A stretch of 64,000 nt of DNA from Hygrocybe punicea (GCA_963556145.1 OY744467.1:1302001-1366000); one strand, 5' to 3'. Positions 12,481-24,120 are shown, counted from the first letter of the stretch. Notes: generated by a model not told the origin, from the sequence alone. Numbers and translations are program-made.

Positions 12481-13461
12481 GTTGAGAGTAGTGAATGACA
12501 CAGGTTTCAAAACCCGCGCGGGTTTTGATCATGGGTTCGTGCGGGTGCAGGTACAGGTTGCCAAATCGGGACCCACATCAAACCCGTACCTGGACACGGG
12601 TTAAACGGGTCACCGGTGGGTACAACTAACCCCCAACGACCCTCAGAAAACAGGTAAGTATTTACATTATTTCTATGTTTCATATTACTTAACTATTTTG
12701 CAACTAAACTGGTACCACACGACACGTCAAACACGCGCGCCTGGCAACACAACAGCAACAACACCCATGCAACCACGACAGCAACAACACCCATGCAACC
12801 ACGACACAAAGCAGTAGGAGACAAGGAGACGAGCAGCGGGGGTGGTGCACCCACCCCCGCTGCATTAGGTATGCTTCCTTCATTGCTAACTACAGGAATC
12901 CAACTCACCAAAACAGCACCAGGCCAGCAGACAATGATAATGGACAACAACAACAACATCAACAACAGCATTGACACCCATGCCCACCCATGCCCACGCA
13001 CTTGCCCTCACCCATGCCCTCACCCTTGCCCACGCCTGCACTTGCCCTTGCCCTTGCCCATGCCCACACTTGCCCACACCCACACCCTCGTCCTCACCAA
13101 TGCCCATACCCTGCCTGGCCCGTGTGGCCCCCATTCACCCCGCGAACAGTGTTGTCATGTCAATTGATGTGTACACGGCCTTCGCGAGGTTGATAGGGCC
13201 CTCCCTGGGATGGGTGCCAGTCGGCTTGAGCTGTAGCTAGCAGCTTAAGCTGACTAGAACTGCAGCCAGAGCCTGCCCACGGCCATCGGTCGTGGGTACG
13301 ATGTGGCGGGTACGCATCGTACCCGTGACCTGCACAAGACAATTGTGACCCACTGAACACCAGCGGGTAACCCACGTAAAACCCGTACCCGTGGTGTTGG
13401 GTATGGGTATGGGTCACAGATTTTGACCCACGATAGACCTGTGTCATTCCCTAGTTGAGAG
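12481..13461. mobile_element. Non-autonomous hAT-type element with exact 8-bp target duplication
   Basis: GTTGAGAG at 12481-12488 and 13454-13461 flanks a 965-bp insert. The ends are TAGTGAATGACACAGG and, reversed, TAGGGAATGACACAGG: 15 of 16 positions match, a classic hAT terminal repeat. Subterminal GGGTACGGG/ACCCGTACC motifs follow. Inside are an intron-like segment (GTATGC near 12869 to TACAG near 12895, with a CTAAC branch site), CCATGCCC repeats (12978-13100) and a hairpin module at 13137-13190. No transposase frame is present. Confidence 0.85.
13137..13190. repeat. Hairpin module, copy 1
   Basis: Palindrome centred on TCAATTGA near 13163, with outer arms CGCGAA and TTCGCG. It shares layout and bases with modules at 42231, 42412, 42722, 43063, 43239 and 50291. 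Confidence 0.75.
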
Positions 13462-14010
13462 AAGGATTGCAGACTCTGATTTGTGGCAGAGAGCATTTTT
13501 CATTTTCCCCTTTCCCATTTAGTAGTTTACCATGTACTATAATAATATTTGCATAATGGTAATTGGTTTGACATTCTACTGGCTGCATATAGAAGGACCA
13601 CAATGTCTGTCGTCAGCCTAAGGACAAGATGATATGTATGTGAACAGTCTGCTACTTAGTGGACCTTGAGTTGAGCTTGAGTTGATATCAAGTCAAAAGG
13701 TTGTGGCAATTGTGACTCTGCAAAAACTAAATTGATTCGGGTCTTGAGGTCATGACAGCTGTATGTGGCTATCACCTGACATCAAATCCATATCTGGAAA
13801 TCTTGCATGGGGTACCTTGTCATGGGACTTTGAAAAACAGTGGCACAGCCTCCCAGTGGACCCACTGGCACTGGATTAGTGTTGCCATGACTATAGCTGA
13901 TGGTTTTTTTTTAAATTGCCTTTTTAGGCTAATAAAATTAGGTAAAATTGTGAGAATATTTGACAAGATAGGGAAAGCCAAAAGCTGATGGGTCACTTAA
14001 TGGTGCTCAC
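13462..14010. other. No gene seen
   Basis: AT-rich spacer. Reading frames are short and without recognisable domains. Confidence 0.5.
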
Positions 14011-15110
14011 AGTTTGGAGTTCATTTTTGAGAGTTATATCTTATTGATGAGGTCATAAAGATTATTATAAGAATATAAATCTATGGAATACACATAGGCT
14101 ATAAGATGTCATAGAGTAGTGAGGGTGGGCAAAACCAGTCAGGTGGGAGAGGGCAGGAGGCAGTGCAGGAGGGTGGGGGAAGGTGGGAGGCTGGAAAAGC
14201 CTAGGAAAGGGCAGGGGAGGAAAGAAGAGGGTTTGGGAGGGTCAGGGTGGGGAGGGAAGGAGGGGGTGGGAGAGAATGCAAGAGGGTGGGAGAAGGCAGG
14301 AGAAGGCAGGGAGGGATGGAGAGGGTGGGAGGGGCAGAGGAGGGATGGAGAGAGCAAAGGAGGGATGGAGAGGGATGGGGCCCTGGGGGTGGTTGACAGC
14401 GCTGGAGGGCAGTTTTCTAGTGTCAACAATCTAGCAGAGTAATTAGATGGTATCAAGCTATATCAAGAACTGAATTTTCCTCACCTAGTCACTGGAAATG
14501 GACACTGTGCAACCACTCCCCAAGCAATGGCAATGACAAGGGTGTCTGCTCAATGTTGAAAACATCAAGGAAGGAAAACAACTCGGAAGTCACCAGATTG
14601 CACCTCAAACTTTCTGGAACCTGGCAACTTCCAAATTCAACATTGTTTCCAGCACCAAAATCATTGTCAATGACTAGCAGGCTGTGCATACATGGGCAGG
14701 TAAGTAACTTATTTTACTATCAGTTACTAACCAATTCTTCTGCTAGATCACCTTTCTAACACCACCCTCTAGCGCCATCAACTTCCCTCCACCCTTGCAC
14801 TCTGGCCCTCTCCTTTCCTCTTCCACTGCCTCCTTCCCTCTCCCACATCCTCCTCCCTCCCCCCTTCCCCTTCCCCCTCCCTCCCCCTCCTGCCCTTTCC
14901 CAGCCTCTCCTGCCTACTGTGACCCCCACCCTCCTGCACAGCTGCACCACCTCCTGCCCTCTCCCTGTCCTCTCCCACTCCTCCCTCACTGGTTTTGCCC
15001 ACCCCCCACTGACATCTTTATATCTTATGTGTATTCCATAGTAGATATTCTTATAATAACCCATTGCTTTATGATCTCATCAATAGGAAGTTCAAGTTGC
15101 GCTTGACACA
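14010..15110. mobile_element. Inverted-repeat (fold-back type) element with purine-rich arms
   Basis: The left arm (about 14045-14420) and right arm (about 14760-15090) are inverted copies. Shared stretches include TATGGAATACACATA with TTATTATAAGAATAT, and GGGCAAAACCAGT followed by GGGA-rich tracts. The centre contains a normal-looking intron signature (GGTAAGT near 14699, CTAAC, then CTAG near 14745). No transposase is present and no target duplication was resolved, so ends are approximate. Confidence 0.65.
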
Positions 15111-15249
15111 TTTTTTGACATCTAAACTAAGCCTATGGACTCAGAATTGTGTCACACAATAAATGTATTCTCATTTTTTACTTTTTACTTTGCCTTATTT
15201 CAATGTCAGTATGACTCCAGAATTCAGATTTTTGAGCTGATCACTCTCG

Positions 15250-15650
15250 ATTGCCATAGCTAGATAAGCTGATGCAATTAGTTGACTATATTCCAGGTCC
15301 ATTATAACCCACTGTAGCCCATGTCCAATCCTTTGCAAATGTGAGATATTTTGATCAACTATAATAATAATTGTGTGAACTTGATAATGCTAGATAAGCC
15401 GATGCAATTAGTTGACTATATTCCAGGTCTATTATAACCCACTGTAGCCTATGCCCAATCCACTGCAAACATGAAATATTTTGATCAACTGTAATAATAA
15501 TTGGGTGAACTTGATAAGCTGATGTGACTAGTTGACTATCTTCCAGGCCCATTGTAACCCACTGTAGCCTATGCCCAATCCTCTGCAAATGTGAGGAATT
15601 TTGATCAACTTTAATAATAACTATATGGACTTGGAAGGGATGATAATGCA
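15250..15650 (-). repeat. Three tandem units of 120-130 bp downstream of gag
   Basis: GATAAGCTGATG-type starts occur at 15263, 15393 and 15513, each followed by TTGACTATATTCCAGG and TTGATCAACT motifs. They lie immediately after the gag-protease stop (minus strand). A related arrangement, a gag-tail fragment next to tandem repeats, occurs near 46240-46700. Confidence 0.85.
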
Positions 15651-15702
15651 AGATATGCCATTGCAACTAGCCAGCTATCTGCTTATCAAATATCAACTCC
15701 GC

Positions 15703-18624
15703 CTAGACATACCGGGCTCTCCTCGGTTTCCTGATGGGGCTATCCATCCTGGGGGGCTCATTCTTCATCTCCTCTGGCTCAGCTGTTTTATCTGTATCCT
15801 TTCCATTGTTCTCCAAATTTGTCTGTACTATATCCTTTCCTGGATAACTCCTTCTGGAATAAATTTCATTATTCACTGAGGACAATGTTGCTTCTAAAGA
15901 AGCCTGAGAATAATTTATCCTATTGGAGATATTATTCTCCAGATCACAACTGTGAGAATGATCCAAAATTGGATTATCTGGAGGAAATAATTTCATTTCA
16001 TAATTATTTCCTTGAGAAAATTTTAATCCATTATTATTTTCAGATAGGTCCAGAGATTCACTGGAATTATCAGAATTGGATTCATCAAAATCTTGAGGCT
16101 GTAGAATGTCACATGTATTGTGCCTGGGTGAAGCTAGACTAGCTCTTTCCATAAGAGTAGTGCAGTCGCTTGTAGGGTGGTCTTCAGGGGCAGTAATTGC
16201 AAGGACTTGATCTTGTCTTCTGTAAGGGGGGATGCGGTCTGCTGATACCATGATCTCAAACTTAGCTCCATGGTCTGAGGGATTTTCAAATACTAGATAT
16301 GTGCCTTCAGGCCTTTCATCAATTGTGACAAAATTGCCTCTTTGCCAGGGTCTTCCAAGAAGTAGATCAAAAGGGACTGACTCTCCTATGAATAAATCTG
16401 CATAGGTCAAGACACCTCCACAGGTTAGAGGAACATTAGGTACCAGACCATTAAGGGTTCCTACACCTCCATTGGCATCATTCATGGTCAGACTTCTGGC
16501 GAGGTCAACAGGTCTGCGGATACTGGCTTTCCATATTTCTTTGTTGACTACATTCAATTGGGATCCAGTGTTAATGATAGCAGTCATGGGACATTCATCA
16601 CATTCCATGCGAAGCTTGATTAATAATCCACGTTCTCTGGATCTGAATGCATTAGCAACTACCGGGTTCTTAGGGTTCTTCCTCTTGATCATGTCTGTGA
16701 GTTGCTCTGTTAATTCTTTGGAAGAAGCTAAAACTTCTCTAAAACGAAGAGTGACTGGTGTGTCAAGAATCTGATTGACAACCTGAGTGTTTCCAATGCT
16801 GGAAGAAATTTCTGATTGCCTCACAGGCATCTTAGGACGAGGATTAGACTTGTCAGGATTGGCCTTGGGAACCTTAGGCTTAAAGGTTGAGGCATCTTGC
16901 ATTTCAACATCTTCTTCATTAACAGCGGGTGCAGGTGTTGCTCTGGGTACTCTGGCATCAAAAGGGATTGGCTGCATTTGACGTAATTCCTCTATCCTTG
17001 TGGGTGGAATTCCTTTGGGGATATTGGATGTTGCAGGGCTCTTACCTTGATTCAGGTCCTGTGCTATGTGCGGATTCTGAAGTGATGCAGGCTTTGCAGT
17101 TGTTGGGGACTTCAGCTTTATGTTCTCTTTATCCCTATCCTTGTTTCTCTGTCTTGCAGGTGGATAAACTCCATCAAAAGCATTCTTCCTAGCTGTAGTG
17201 ATCTTGTGCTGTCCTCTATCTGCAGCCATTATATGAATGTCTTCTTCATTCAATTGAGATCCAGCATAGGTAGCAGGTGTATAGAAGGAGTCTATATCTT
17301 CTTCATCATCTGACTGATAATGGTCAGAGAAGGGGTCTTGGAGCACATAAAAATTGGACTGTAATGACTCTGCTGAGATACGTTCCAGGGCTTGAATGAA
17401 GGTTTCTCCCATTCTGCGACGTATATTGGTTCCATCGCTGTTAAGTAACTTTCCAAGGGGGTCTCTCATCAAGGCTCCAGACTTGATTAATTCCAAAATC
17501 CTTGGACAAGTCTGCATTCCATGCCCTTTCATTCCACATCCATAGCATGTCATGGCATCACGCATGCTGGAATCAGGATTGAAAGGTGCCTTTGTATCTA
17601 CTTGAGTCTGAGCAGGTGTTCTGGGAAGAATTCTGGTCTGTGAGTGTAGGGCAGGAGCTCTGACACACTGTGCAACATCTGGGTCAAGCTTAATTGCTTT
17701 ATAATAAGCCAGGCTGTAACGATGATCTTCCAATGAGAGATTGCCCATTTGTTTAATCAGGGCTTCTACTTCATCTTGTGTAGTCTTGGGCTTCTTATCT
17801 GACTTCTTCACTATGTCCTCCTTGTCTGCATTTCTCCTTGTAGATTTGCTAGGAGCTTCATCATCAGAATTTCTTCTCCTAGAAGTCTTCTTGTCATTCT
17901 TCTTCTTCCTATACTTGCTGCTATAATCAGATTCACTTTCCTCATCTGAGGACTCATCACTTGATGTATCTGAATTATCATCCCTCATTCTTTCAGGGAT
18001 GTCAGAGTCAGAGTCAGCCAAGTTGATGTCAAAGCGATTACGTTCGAATAAAATTTCTGCAATCTTGGAAACCTTAGCAATTGGAAAGGGTTGTGTTACA
18101 TCCAAGGGTGTAGATCCAGTGCTGAGTCTAAGCTCAATACGATGACGAAGGTTCTTGTTAATTCCAGCCCAGAAGTATGAAGCTTTCTCATCTTCAGAGA
18201 TCTTCTTCTTAGCTTCAAGCCATCCTGCAATTGTGATGAACTTGCGTTCATACCTCTTCCATCTGGTGAGGGTCTTAATTTCCTTATGTTTCCATATGCG
18301 GGTCAGAGTTGAACGATCTCTGATAATATAACGGGTCTCTTTGAAGGCAGCATCAAAGTACCTCATGAAATCTGCTTCCAAAGTGGTCCAGTCTGACTTT
18401 CTGTAGCTTTCCAGAGCTTCAATTAACTTGACAACCTTTCTAGAACAATAACCTACAATGCGTTCACATTTGTCTGCATCTGTGAGACTGTAATCTTTGC
18501 AGATTTGATTATAATGTCTCAGGAAGTGCTTGATGTCTTCATGGCTTCCAGTGAACTTGAATGGTGCTCCCTTCTGTCCCAGAAGAGGCATCATGTCCAG
18601 GGTGTGGGACATGGTAATGGCCAT
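15703..18624 (-). CDS. LTR-retrotransposon Gag-protease polyprotein, pol missing
   Basis: One 973-residue frame. The capsid-like part is about residues 20-200. An acidic Ser/Asp/Lys-rich linker spans about 210-290. A CCHC zinc knuckle (CYGCGMKGHGMQTC) lies near 370. A retropepsin-like region near 660-770 contains INTGSQLNVV and LLLGRPWQRGN. This combined gag-protease type is common in Agaricomycete Ty3-like elements. The usual catalytic Asp of the D-T/S-G motif is Asn here, so the protease is probably dead. No RT, RNase H or integrase follows: after the stop come tandem repeats and another element. It is either a gag-only non-autonomous element or a truncated copy. Transcription would start in the LTR at 18724-20751. 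Confidence 0.8.
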   Translation of the reverse strand: MAITMSHTLDMMPLLGQKGAPFKFTGSHEDIKHFLRHYNQICKDYSLTDADKCERIVGYCSRKVVKLIEALESYRKSDWTTLEADFMRYFDAAFKETRYIIRDRSTLTRIWKHKEIKTLTRWKRYERKFITIAGWLEAKKKISEDEKASYFWAGINKNLRHRIELRLSTGSTPLDVTQPFPIAKVSKIAEILFERNRFDINLADSDSDIPERMRDDNSDTSSDESSDEESESDYSSKYRKKKNDKKTSRRRNSDDEAPSKSTRRNADKEDIVKKSDKKPKTTQDEVEALIKQMGNLSLEDHRYSLAYYKAIKLDPDVAQCVRAPALHSQTRILPRTPAQTQVDTKAPFNPDSSMRDAMTCYGCGMKGHGMQTCPRILELIKSGALMRDPLGKLLNSDGTNIRRRMGETFIQALERISAESLQSNFYVLQDPFSDHYQSDDEEDIDSFYTPATYAGSQLNEEDIHIMAADRGQHKITTARKNAFDGVYPPARQRNKDRDKENIKLKSPTTAKPASLQNPHIAQDLNQGKSPATSNIPKGIPPTRIEELRQMQPIPFDARVPRATPAPAVNEEDVEMQDASTFKPKVPKANPDKSNPRPKMPVRQSEISSSIGNTQVVNQILDTPVTLRFREVLASSKELTEQLTDMIKRKNPKNPVVANAFRSRERGLLIKLRMECDECPMTAIINTGSQLNVVNKEIWKASIRRPVDLARSLTMNDANGGVGTLNGLVPNVPLTCGGVLTYADLFIGESVPFDLLLGRPWQRGNFVTIDERPEGTYLVFENPSDHGAKFEIMVSADRIPPYRRQDQVLAITAPEDHPTSDCTTLMERASLASPRHNTCDILQPQDFDESNSDNSSESLDLSENNNGLKFSQGNNYEMKLFPPDNPILDHSHSCDLENNISNRINYSQASLEATLSSVNNEIYSRRSYPGKDIVQTNLENNGKDTDKTAEPEEMKNEPPRMDSPIRKPRRARYV

Positions 18625-18723
18625 TGTAAATGACTGAATATTAATGTGGATAAAGTTGTTGAATGTTTAATGAATAAGTAGAGTTGTTGAATGATTCCAC
18701 TCCCTCGCGGTGGGCTCCAATTC

Positions 18724-20751
18724 TGTTGTTCGTGGGGAGTGTTTCTTAGAAAAACAGTTCCTCACCAAGGGTTTCCGGAGTACGACTTTGATCGGGAAAT
18801 TACCTTGTTGTTCGGCAAGGGTGGATTTGTCCTTGTTTCAACTCAATGTACTTACTCACTTGCTAGTGGGGTTATAGGTTGAACCTAGTGATGATAGTTA
18901 TATGAGATAACAATACAGTTATCTTATGTCAGTTGTTATTAGATAACAAGGCAGTTATCTAATAGTAGTGGTTAAGGATATGAGATAGCAGTATACAGTT
19001 ACCTATCAAGAGTAGTTGATACTTGATAACAATATACAATACCTGTCAAAGATTAGTTGATGTTAGATAACAATGAACAGTTACCTTATAATAGATGTAA
19101 GTCAGAGTATATGACTTGAAGGATGAAAGTATAGTGAGGTCTTCCAATCAAGGTAAGACTTTGAGATGATAGACACTCAAGCAAGGGTAGGTGATGAGTG
19201 TAAGTGGCAATGATGAACAATGAGCAAGAGGATAGTGAAAGTCAATGAGGGATATGACAATAGACTATCAACAAAGGATGCGATGATAATGGATACGTGG
19301 ATAAAATAAAAGTAACAAGAGCAGTTGATGTTCAAGATATCAGACAATATTCCAAAGCTTCAAACGCACATTGGCTACTAGTGCAGAATAAAGTACTGGG
19401 ATATCTTTATGAAGATCAATAGTTTCTTGCCAGAAGAAGTTGACAATAGTGACGGTACTATGTCAAGAATATTCTCAAACAAGTAATAAAAGACTATCAA
19501 TATATATCTGATATTGATAACTCAATTAAACTTAATGTCTGAGACTAACAAGCTGACTGAGAATGGAACTGTGACTGTGACTGTGACTGTGACTGAATTG
19601 ATGTACTGACTACTACCAAAAGTAGGTATGTACAAAGAAGAAGGGGGGTTGAATCAAAGGAATGACTGACTGACTCCTGCAGAAACTGGGCCCTATTTAT
19701 ACCTTTGGCTGCTGCAGGAGTCACTGTGAGTCATAGAAAGAATTTGAAATAAGTGGGTAGGGTGTGAATCATAAGGGAGTAATTATGAAATGGGGAAGGG
19801 GGTTTGTAAGCATAATATGAAATAAAAGTGCTAACTACTGAGTCATTAAAGAGTAATATGAAATGGAAAGTAGGGTGATGAGTAAAGAGGCATAGGTCTG
19901 TAAACATAAAAGGAAAATGGGGCATAGGTGATGAATCATAGACAGGAATTGGGGCATAATGCTGTGCAGGTATTGGAAATAGTGCACAGGTTGGTGAGTC
20001 ATATAGAAGAATGGGGCATAATGTTGTGCAGGTATTGGAAATAGTGCACAGGTTGGTGACTCATGTGGAGTCAATTACTGAGATTCCTAAGGTAGATGTG
20101 ATGGGAATGCTGGCATAATTGGTCATAAGGTCATAATTTGGTCATGATGAGCCATAGATGGTCTTAGTGGTCCATATATGGTCATAGTAGTCATAAAATG
20201 TTGAGGGTGGATCAACTGAGTCATCACAGGAGGGGATGAGTCAAGGGCTGATCTAATCTGTGATCTGGGGGAGTATTCTATGATTCTCCAGGAATCATGG
20301 ATCAAGGCTGAGTCATGCTATTTCAAATTGTGCTTGATAGATCAATTCTTCAGACAATGCTTCTTTTGATCAATAGATCTTGATGGATGATGTAAGATGG
20401 TGCTTCTTATCTTGTTTTGGTCCAACTGAGATAAGATTGTGGCCGTGCAGCTTCCTTGATCTTTTTGATCTTGATGCCTGATATGGTCCTGCCTTTAGCT
20501 AATGTCTTATCCTTAGCAGTTAAGTTAAGGATAATTCATCTAATAACTAATCCTTTAACTGATAAGTGTCTCTCAACTTGGGACAGTATCCTGGGGTAGT
20601 GTCCTTGTCTTTTCTTATCAGTGGAGGTAAGGTAGCTTAACTTGAACTTTATTCTTGTTATTGGCTACTGTTCCTTCAGGCTGATAAACTCAGGTGTCCT
20701 TGCTGTCAGCTTAATATCATGTTTGATCCAAAACCACTTTGGATCATGACA
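18724..20751 (-). repeat. Putative long LTR (about 2 kb) of the gag-protease element
   Basis: On the minus strand the segment begins TGTCATGATCC (20751) and ends AACAACA (18724). A TGGAGCCCACCGCG stretch follows 4 nt later and would serve as a tRNA-type primer-binding site. A TATA box lies inside. The sequence is AT-rich with GATAACAGTTATC-like motifs. The second LTR was not found in the window, so the boundaries rest on the TG...CA ends and the primer site. Confidence 0.55.
19693..19701 (-). promoter_or_regulatory. TATA box in LTR
   Basis: TATAAATAG on the minus strand, preceded by CAAAGG and followed by GGCCCAGTTTC. It is correctly oriented for transcription toward gag, about 1.07 kb upstream of the start codon. 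Confidence 0.55.
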
Positions 20752-21541
20752 GCGCGCAGACGGAGGACTTGTGAGTAGTGTAAACGACTCGGATGTGAAT
20801 ATGGTTCCGACTCGATGGCTATGTCCTAAAATGGGTTATTATACAAAACTCTCTACAATGACAGATTTGGTGGTAGGGGTGTGCCTACCACCAAATTTAT
20901 TCTTTGGTGGATGTTTTGTAAGGTTTACAATCTAAATTGAGACCCTGACAGACCCAGGGCCATGGTGCATCAGGGTACTTTGGGTTGAATACATCTTTTC
21001 TATCTTATATTTATGCTGTGGAAAGTCACCCATTATCTTACTTGTGAAAATATTGAAAAAAAATAATGTTACCTAAAAGTGTATATTGCTGGCATCACAT
21101 CTTACCTACAGATAATATTTTCAGAGCCTGAGCTGTCTGTGTTGGCCAATGGGATTGGTCACATGGAGGGAGGACAGTACTCTGTTTTTTTGAAAAGAAT
21201 TACAGCAGCTATTTTAATTTTCTGAAGAGACAGTCTTCTAGAGATTATCTGTGGGACCTCAAATATCAAATATTAGAGCAATTGAACATGTTTTGAGCAA
21301 GATACAGTGGCTTTCAGAATGTCTCAAAAGTGGTTCCAATGTTATCACGCATATTTCCGCACAAACAGAATGATGCAGTTGGTATAATATCAAACACAAT
21401 GATGTAGGAAAGACTAGTTACAAAGCCCCGAATTTGCACAAGATAAAGGCTGACTGATTCACATTGGCGATCATGTTTCCGTGATATGACAATAGACACT
21501 GCAGTTGATGGTTGAAGGCTTGGGGTGAAGAATCCTTGTCT
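20752..21541. other. No intact gene; remnant plus a small perfect palindrome
   Basis: 20760-20830 reads on the plus strand as a broken Zn2Cys6-like half motif (CKRLGCEYG after an in-frame stop), perhaps part of the gene into which the LTR element inserted. At 20865-20877 and 20884-20896 there is a perfect 13-bp inverted repeat (ATTTGGTGGTAGG) with a 6-nt loop. The rest holds no recognisable frame. Confidence 0.4.
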
Positions 21542-22293
21542 TTATCCATAGTGGCTAGAATGCTCCGCCAATCGTGGCTCTCCTTCTGCAAAGTTAAAGG
21601 GGTGGTGGATGTGGGGTGTTGTTGGGGTTAATGAGTGGTGGTAGACTTGCCAGTCTGCAGACCTGGGTGGTGGTGGAGTGGAATTATTTGTTGCAGCAGA
21701 AGGAACTCGATTTGATGCAAATGAGTACGGGTTGAGTACACATTTTACTTTTTGTTTTCGGCAACTCGCACAAGCATGTACATTCCAGATCCCAACTTTG
21801 AGACAAGGGATCTTGTTGAGGGCACATCGCTGGCAGGGACTGAGCTGTAATGAACCATTCAATATTCAATAGATGAAGGGAGGGGAGTGATGAATTTGAC
21901 ACCATACATTTATGTGGGGCACATTATTTGCATTATCCTTGTCCATAAGACACCGCAACTTTCTGGCCGAGTCTCCTGAACCATCATCATCATGCTTGTG
22001 CTGAACGTACATGTCCACATCAGTCTTACAGACTCTTACTAGTACTGGTTGAAGTGGAACATCGATCTACGTACCTTTCCCGCTGTGCGAACGGACATCA
22101 AGCTTGCCGCTTCTCCCTCTGTCAATTCCCCAATGTGATTTTCCATGTGTCTAGTTTTATAACCTTGGGCTTCAAAAGATATGAATAACACTCGATTCAA
22201 GTTGTAGCTAAATAACAAGTGTATTCTGTGATTACCGGCGAATGCAAAACCGCTGAAGTCTGGGCCTTCATGAACAAGTTTGGATGGCATCAA
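21542..22293 (-). pseudogene. Cys-rich zinc-finger-like gene remnant
   Basis: The frame at 21542-21862 contains two CxxCx6C half-motifs (CQRCALNKIPC and CASCRKQKVKC) spaced as in the Cys-rich proteins common near transposons in mushrooms. A further exon-like frame lies at 22039-22293 and ends at a GTACGT donor near 22074. They may belong to one minus-strand gene with an intron around 21900-22070, but I cannot join them confidently. The role is unknown; DNA or protein binding through the zinc motif is a guess. Confidence 0.35.
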
Positions 22294-22435
22294 GGCTTTT
22301 AATGTTGTAAAGAGAGGTGGAGTGGTGTCCTACAAGGGCAAAATATGTTGTGAGCGTGTATGCAGTTTGACCTCATTGTTTTGGGCCAAATGTGTCAAGG
22401 CATGGAGGGGCGCCACAGGAACAAGCAACGCTCTA

Positions 22436-22999
22436 AAATAGTAAAACCCCTTACAGCCGATTCGGAAATAGATGACCAAATCAACTTTTTTTTTTTGTAA
22501 CCTGAGACCAGCAACCACTGGGCCAGCTGTATTACCATAACTGTTCATGTCATGTGACACCAAGAGAATTGCTGAAATCACATAGAAATTCAAGTTATAA
22601 ATTCATTGAGGGACATATAAGAAATGTGAAGCCTATGAAAATTGGAATGTGGTGAAGGGCTAAATTATTTTTTGGTGGTGTATTCAAGGATGACATGGAT
22701 TTTTGGTGTCCAAAACATGACTTGTGGCCTGAAATTGGCAGCAAAAATATTTATTACACCACCAAAAAATAATTTAGCCCTTCACCTAGCCACAGTCCAA
22801 TTTTCATAGGCTTCACATTTCTCATATGTCCCTCAATGAATTTATAACATGAATTTCTATGTGATTTCAGCAATTCTCTTGGTGTCACATGACATGAACG
22901 GTTATGGTAATACAGCTGGCCCGGTTGCCGGTCTCAAAAAAAAAAAGTTACAAAAAAAAAAAAAAAGTTGATTTGGTCATCCATTTCTGTAAATCATGT
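22436..22999. mobile_element. Palindromic MITE, about 560 bp
   Basis: Inverted arms centred near 22722. GATGACCAAATCAACTTTTT (left end) is matched by its reverse complement at the right end, and the arms stay nearly identical through the TCACATGACATGAA and AAAAAATAATTTAGCC stretches. Poly-T/poly-A tracts lie near both ends. There is no coding capacity. One arm of a diverged relative occurs at 47050-47212. Confidence 0.8.
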
Positions 23000-23795
23000 T
23001 CGCTCTTTCCATTTACTCATTCCTGGGGAATAACCAGCTCCACGCGCACCCATTCACGACGCGCCACCAACAACCGCGTTTAACAGATTAAAAAAAGCCA
23101 CCTTCGAAGCACACATTGATCCGCCCACATGCACCAAACATCTGTCACTGAGAGCAACTCGCGTATCTTGGACGCAAGTAGATGTTTTGGTTTCTTTTTT
23201 AAGGGGACCACGGCACGTATGGGAGATGCGGACAGCGTTCGCTTTATGTGCTCCACCGCTAGTCGCAGGTAGCTTTGCCTTCACACCTGTGTACCGCGGC
23301 TCAAACTCGTCCTGACGGACTATGACGGCAAGGACAAACAGCCGGCAAGCGTGCAGGTGTCGGTGGGTTCGCTCACTCACCATATCCTGAATTCACATCA
23401 ACGTCTCGTCCTCGAGACTCCTCGTGTCTGTGGTTAAAGGAGGGGCTATGGGGGCTATCCTTACGCCCGGGTTAATGATGAGCGGGTCAGCGTCGCGAGT
23501 GAACGCGTGGACGGATACTCAGGAAACGATAGGATGACCTGGTGTAAAGGAGGCCTGGGAGGCGCCTAAAGGTCGTATGCCTAGGAGAGACAAACGATGG
23601 GGGCATTAGCCTCAGGGCATGGGGGAGGGGGCACGATTGGGAAGCTCCTCTCATCGTTACAACGTTACTGTCATCCGTATCAGGATGATGCCCGTAATGA
23701 TGCCTTAGTCTGAGTCTGCATGAGTGAGCTTACTAGTGGTCGGGATGTGATTGAAGGAGGCTGGGCTGCCAATCTAATCGTGATGTTGACCATTC
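23000..23795. other. CpG-rich stretch without a recognised gene
   Basis: GC- and CpG-rich compared with neighbouring repeats. A minus-strand frame at 23054-23383 (109 residues) has no recognisable domain. It could be the 3' end of a decayed host gene. Confidence 0.35.
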
Positions 23796-23799
23796 TCAC

Positions 23800-24120
23800 T
23801 TAAAGAAGACACTTACGAACCATACCGTTCTCCGCAGAAGACCTTTTATAGTTTGGCAGTAAAAGGCCATGTGCAGTGGCAAATTCAAGCTAATAAACAT
23901 ATACCATGATGATATAGGGCGGACGCGCGACTCGGAGCTGAGTGAGTTTACTGACCTGAATTGCTCCTGCTCCTGTTGAATCAAATAGAGGGGTGGCTTG
24001 GCTGCCCGCTACGGTGAGCTTGGTGAGGCAGATTGCACAACGATTCCCATATTTTTCGCGAACCGCCTTCTTGATGCTGGAACCAAATGTAGCTTGAGAA
24101 TCCGCCGTCGACATCGACAC
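23800..24120 (-). pseudogene. HNH-nuclease-like protein, 5' exons only
   Basis: Exon 1 (24120-23956) contains KYGNRCAICL followed by GSQATPLFDS, the Cys-x-x-Cys and AHxxDS-type segment of the HNH family that is abundant in mushrooms; the canonical His is replaced here by Thr-Pro. A 66-nt intron follows (donor GTCAGT, acceptor TTAG at 23890). Exon 2 from 23889 continues with AHGLLLPNYKRSSAENGMVR, which fits the family in register. The Cys/His-rich remainder is not found downstream, so the gene is truncated. Function would be nuclease-like or regulatory; the missing catalytic part suggests it is dead. Confidence 0.5.

Noticed and set aside
12971..13240. Pro/Cys/His-rich frame
   Set aside because: It is the CCATGCCC repeat inside a hAT element; no gene structure.
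14119..14442. Gly/Arg/Glu-rich and Pro/Ser-rich frames
   Set aside because: Purine-rich GGGA repeat in an inverted-repeat element; the mirror image occurs at 14756-15064.
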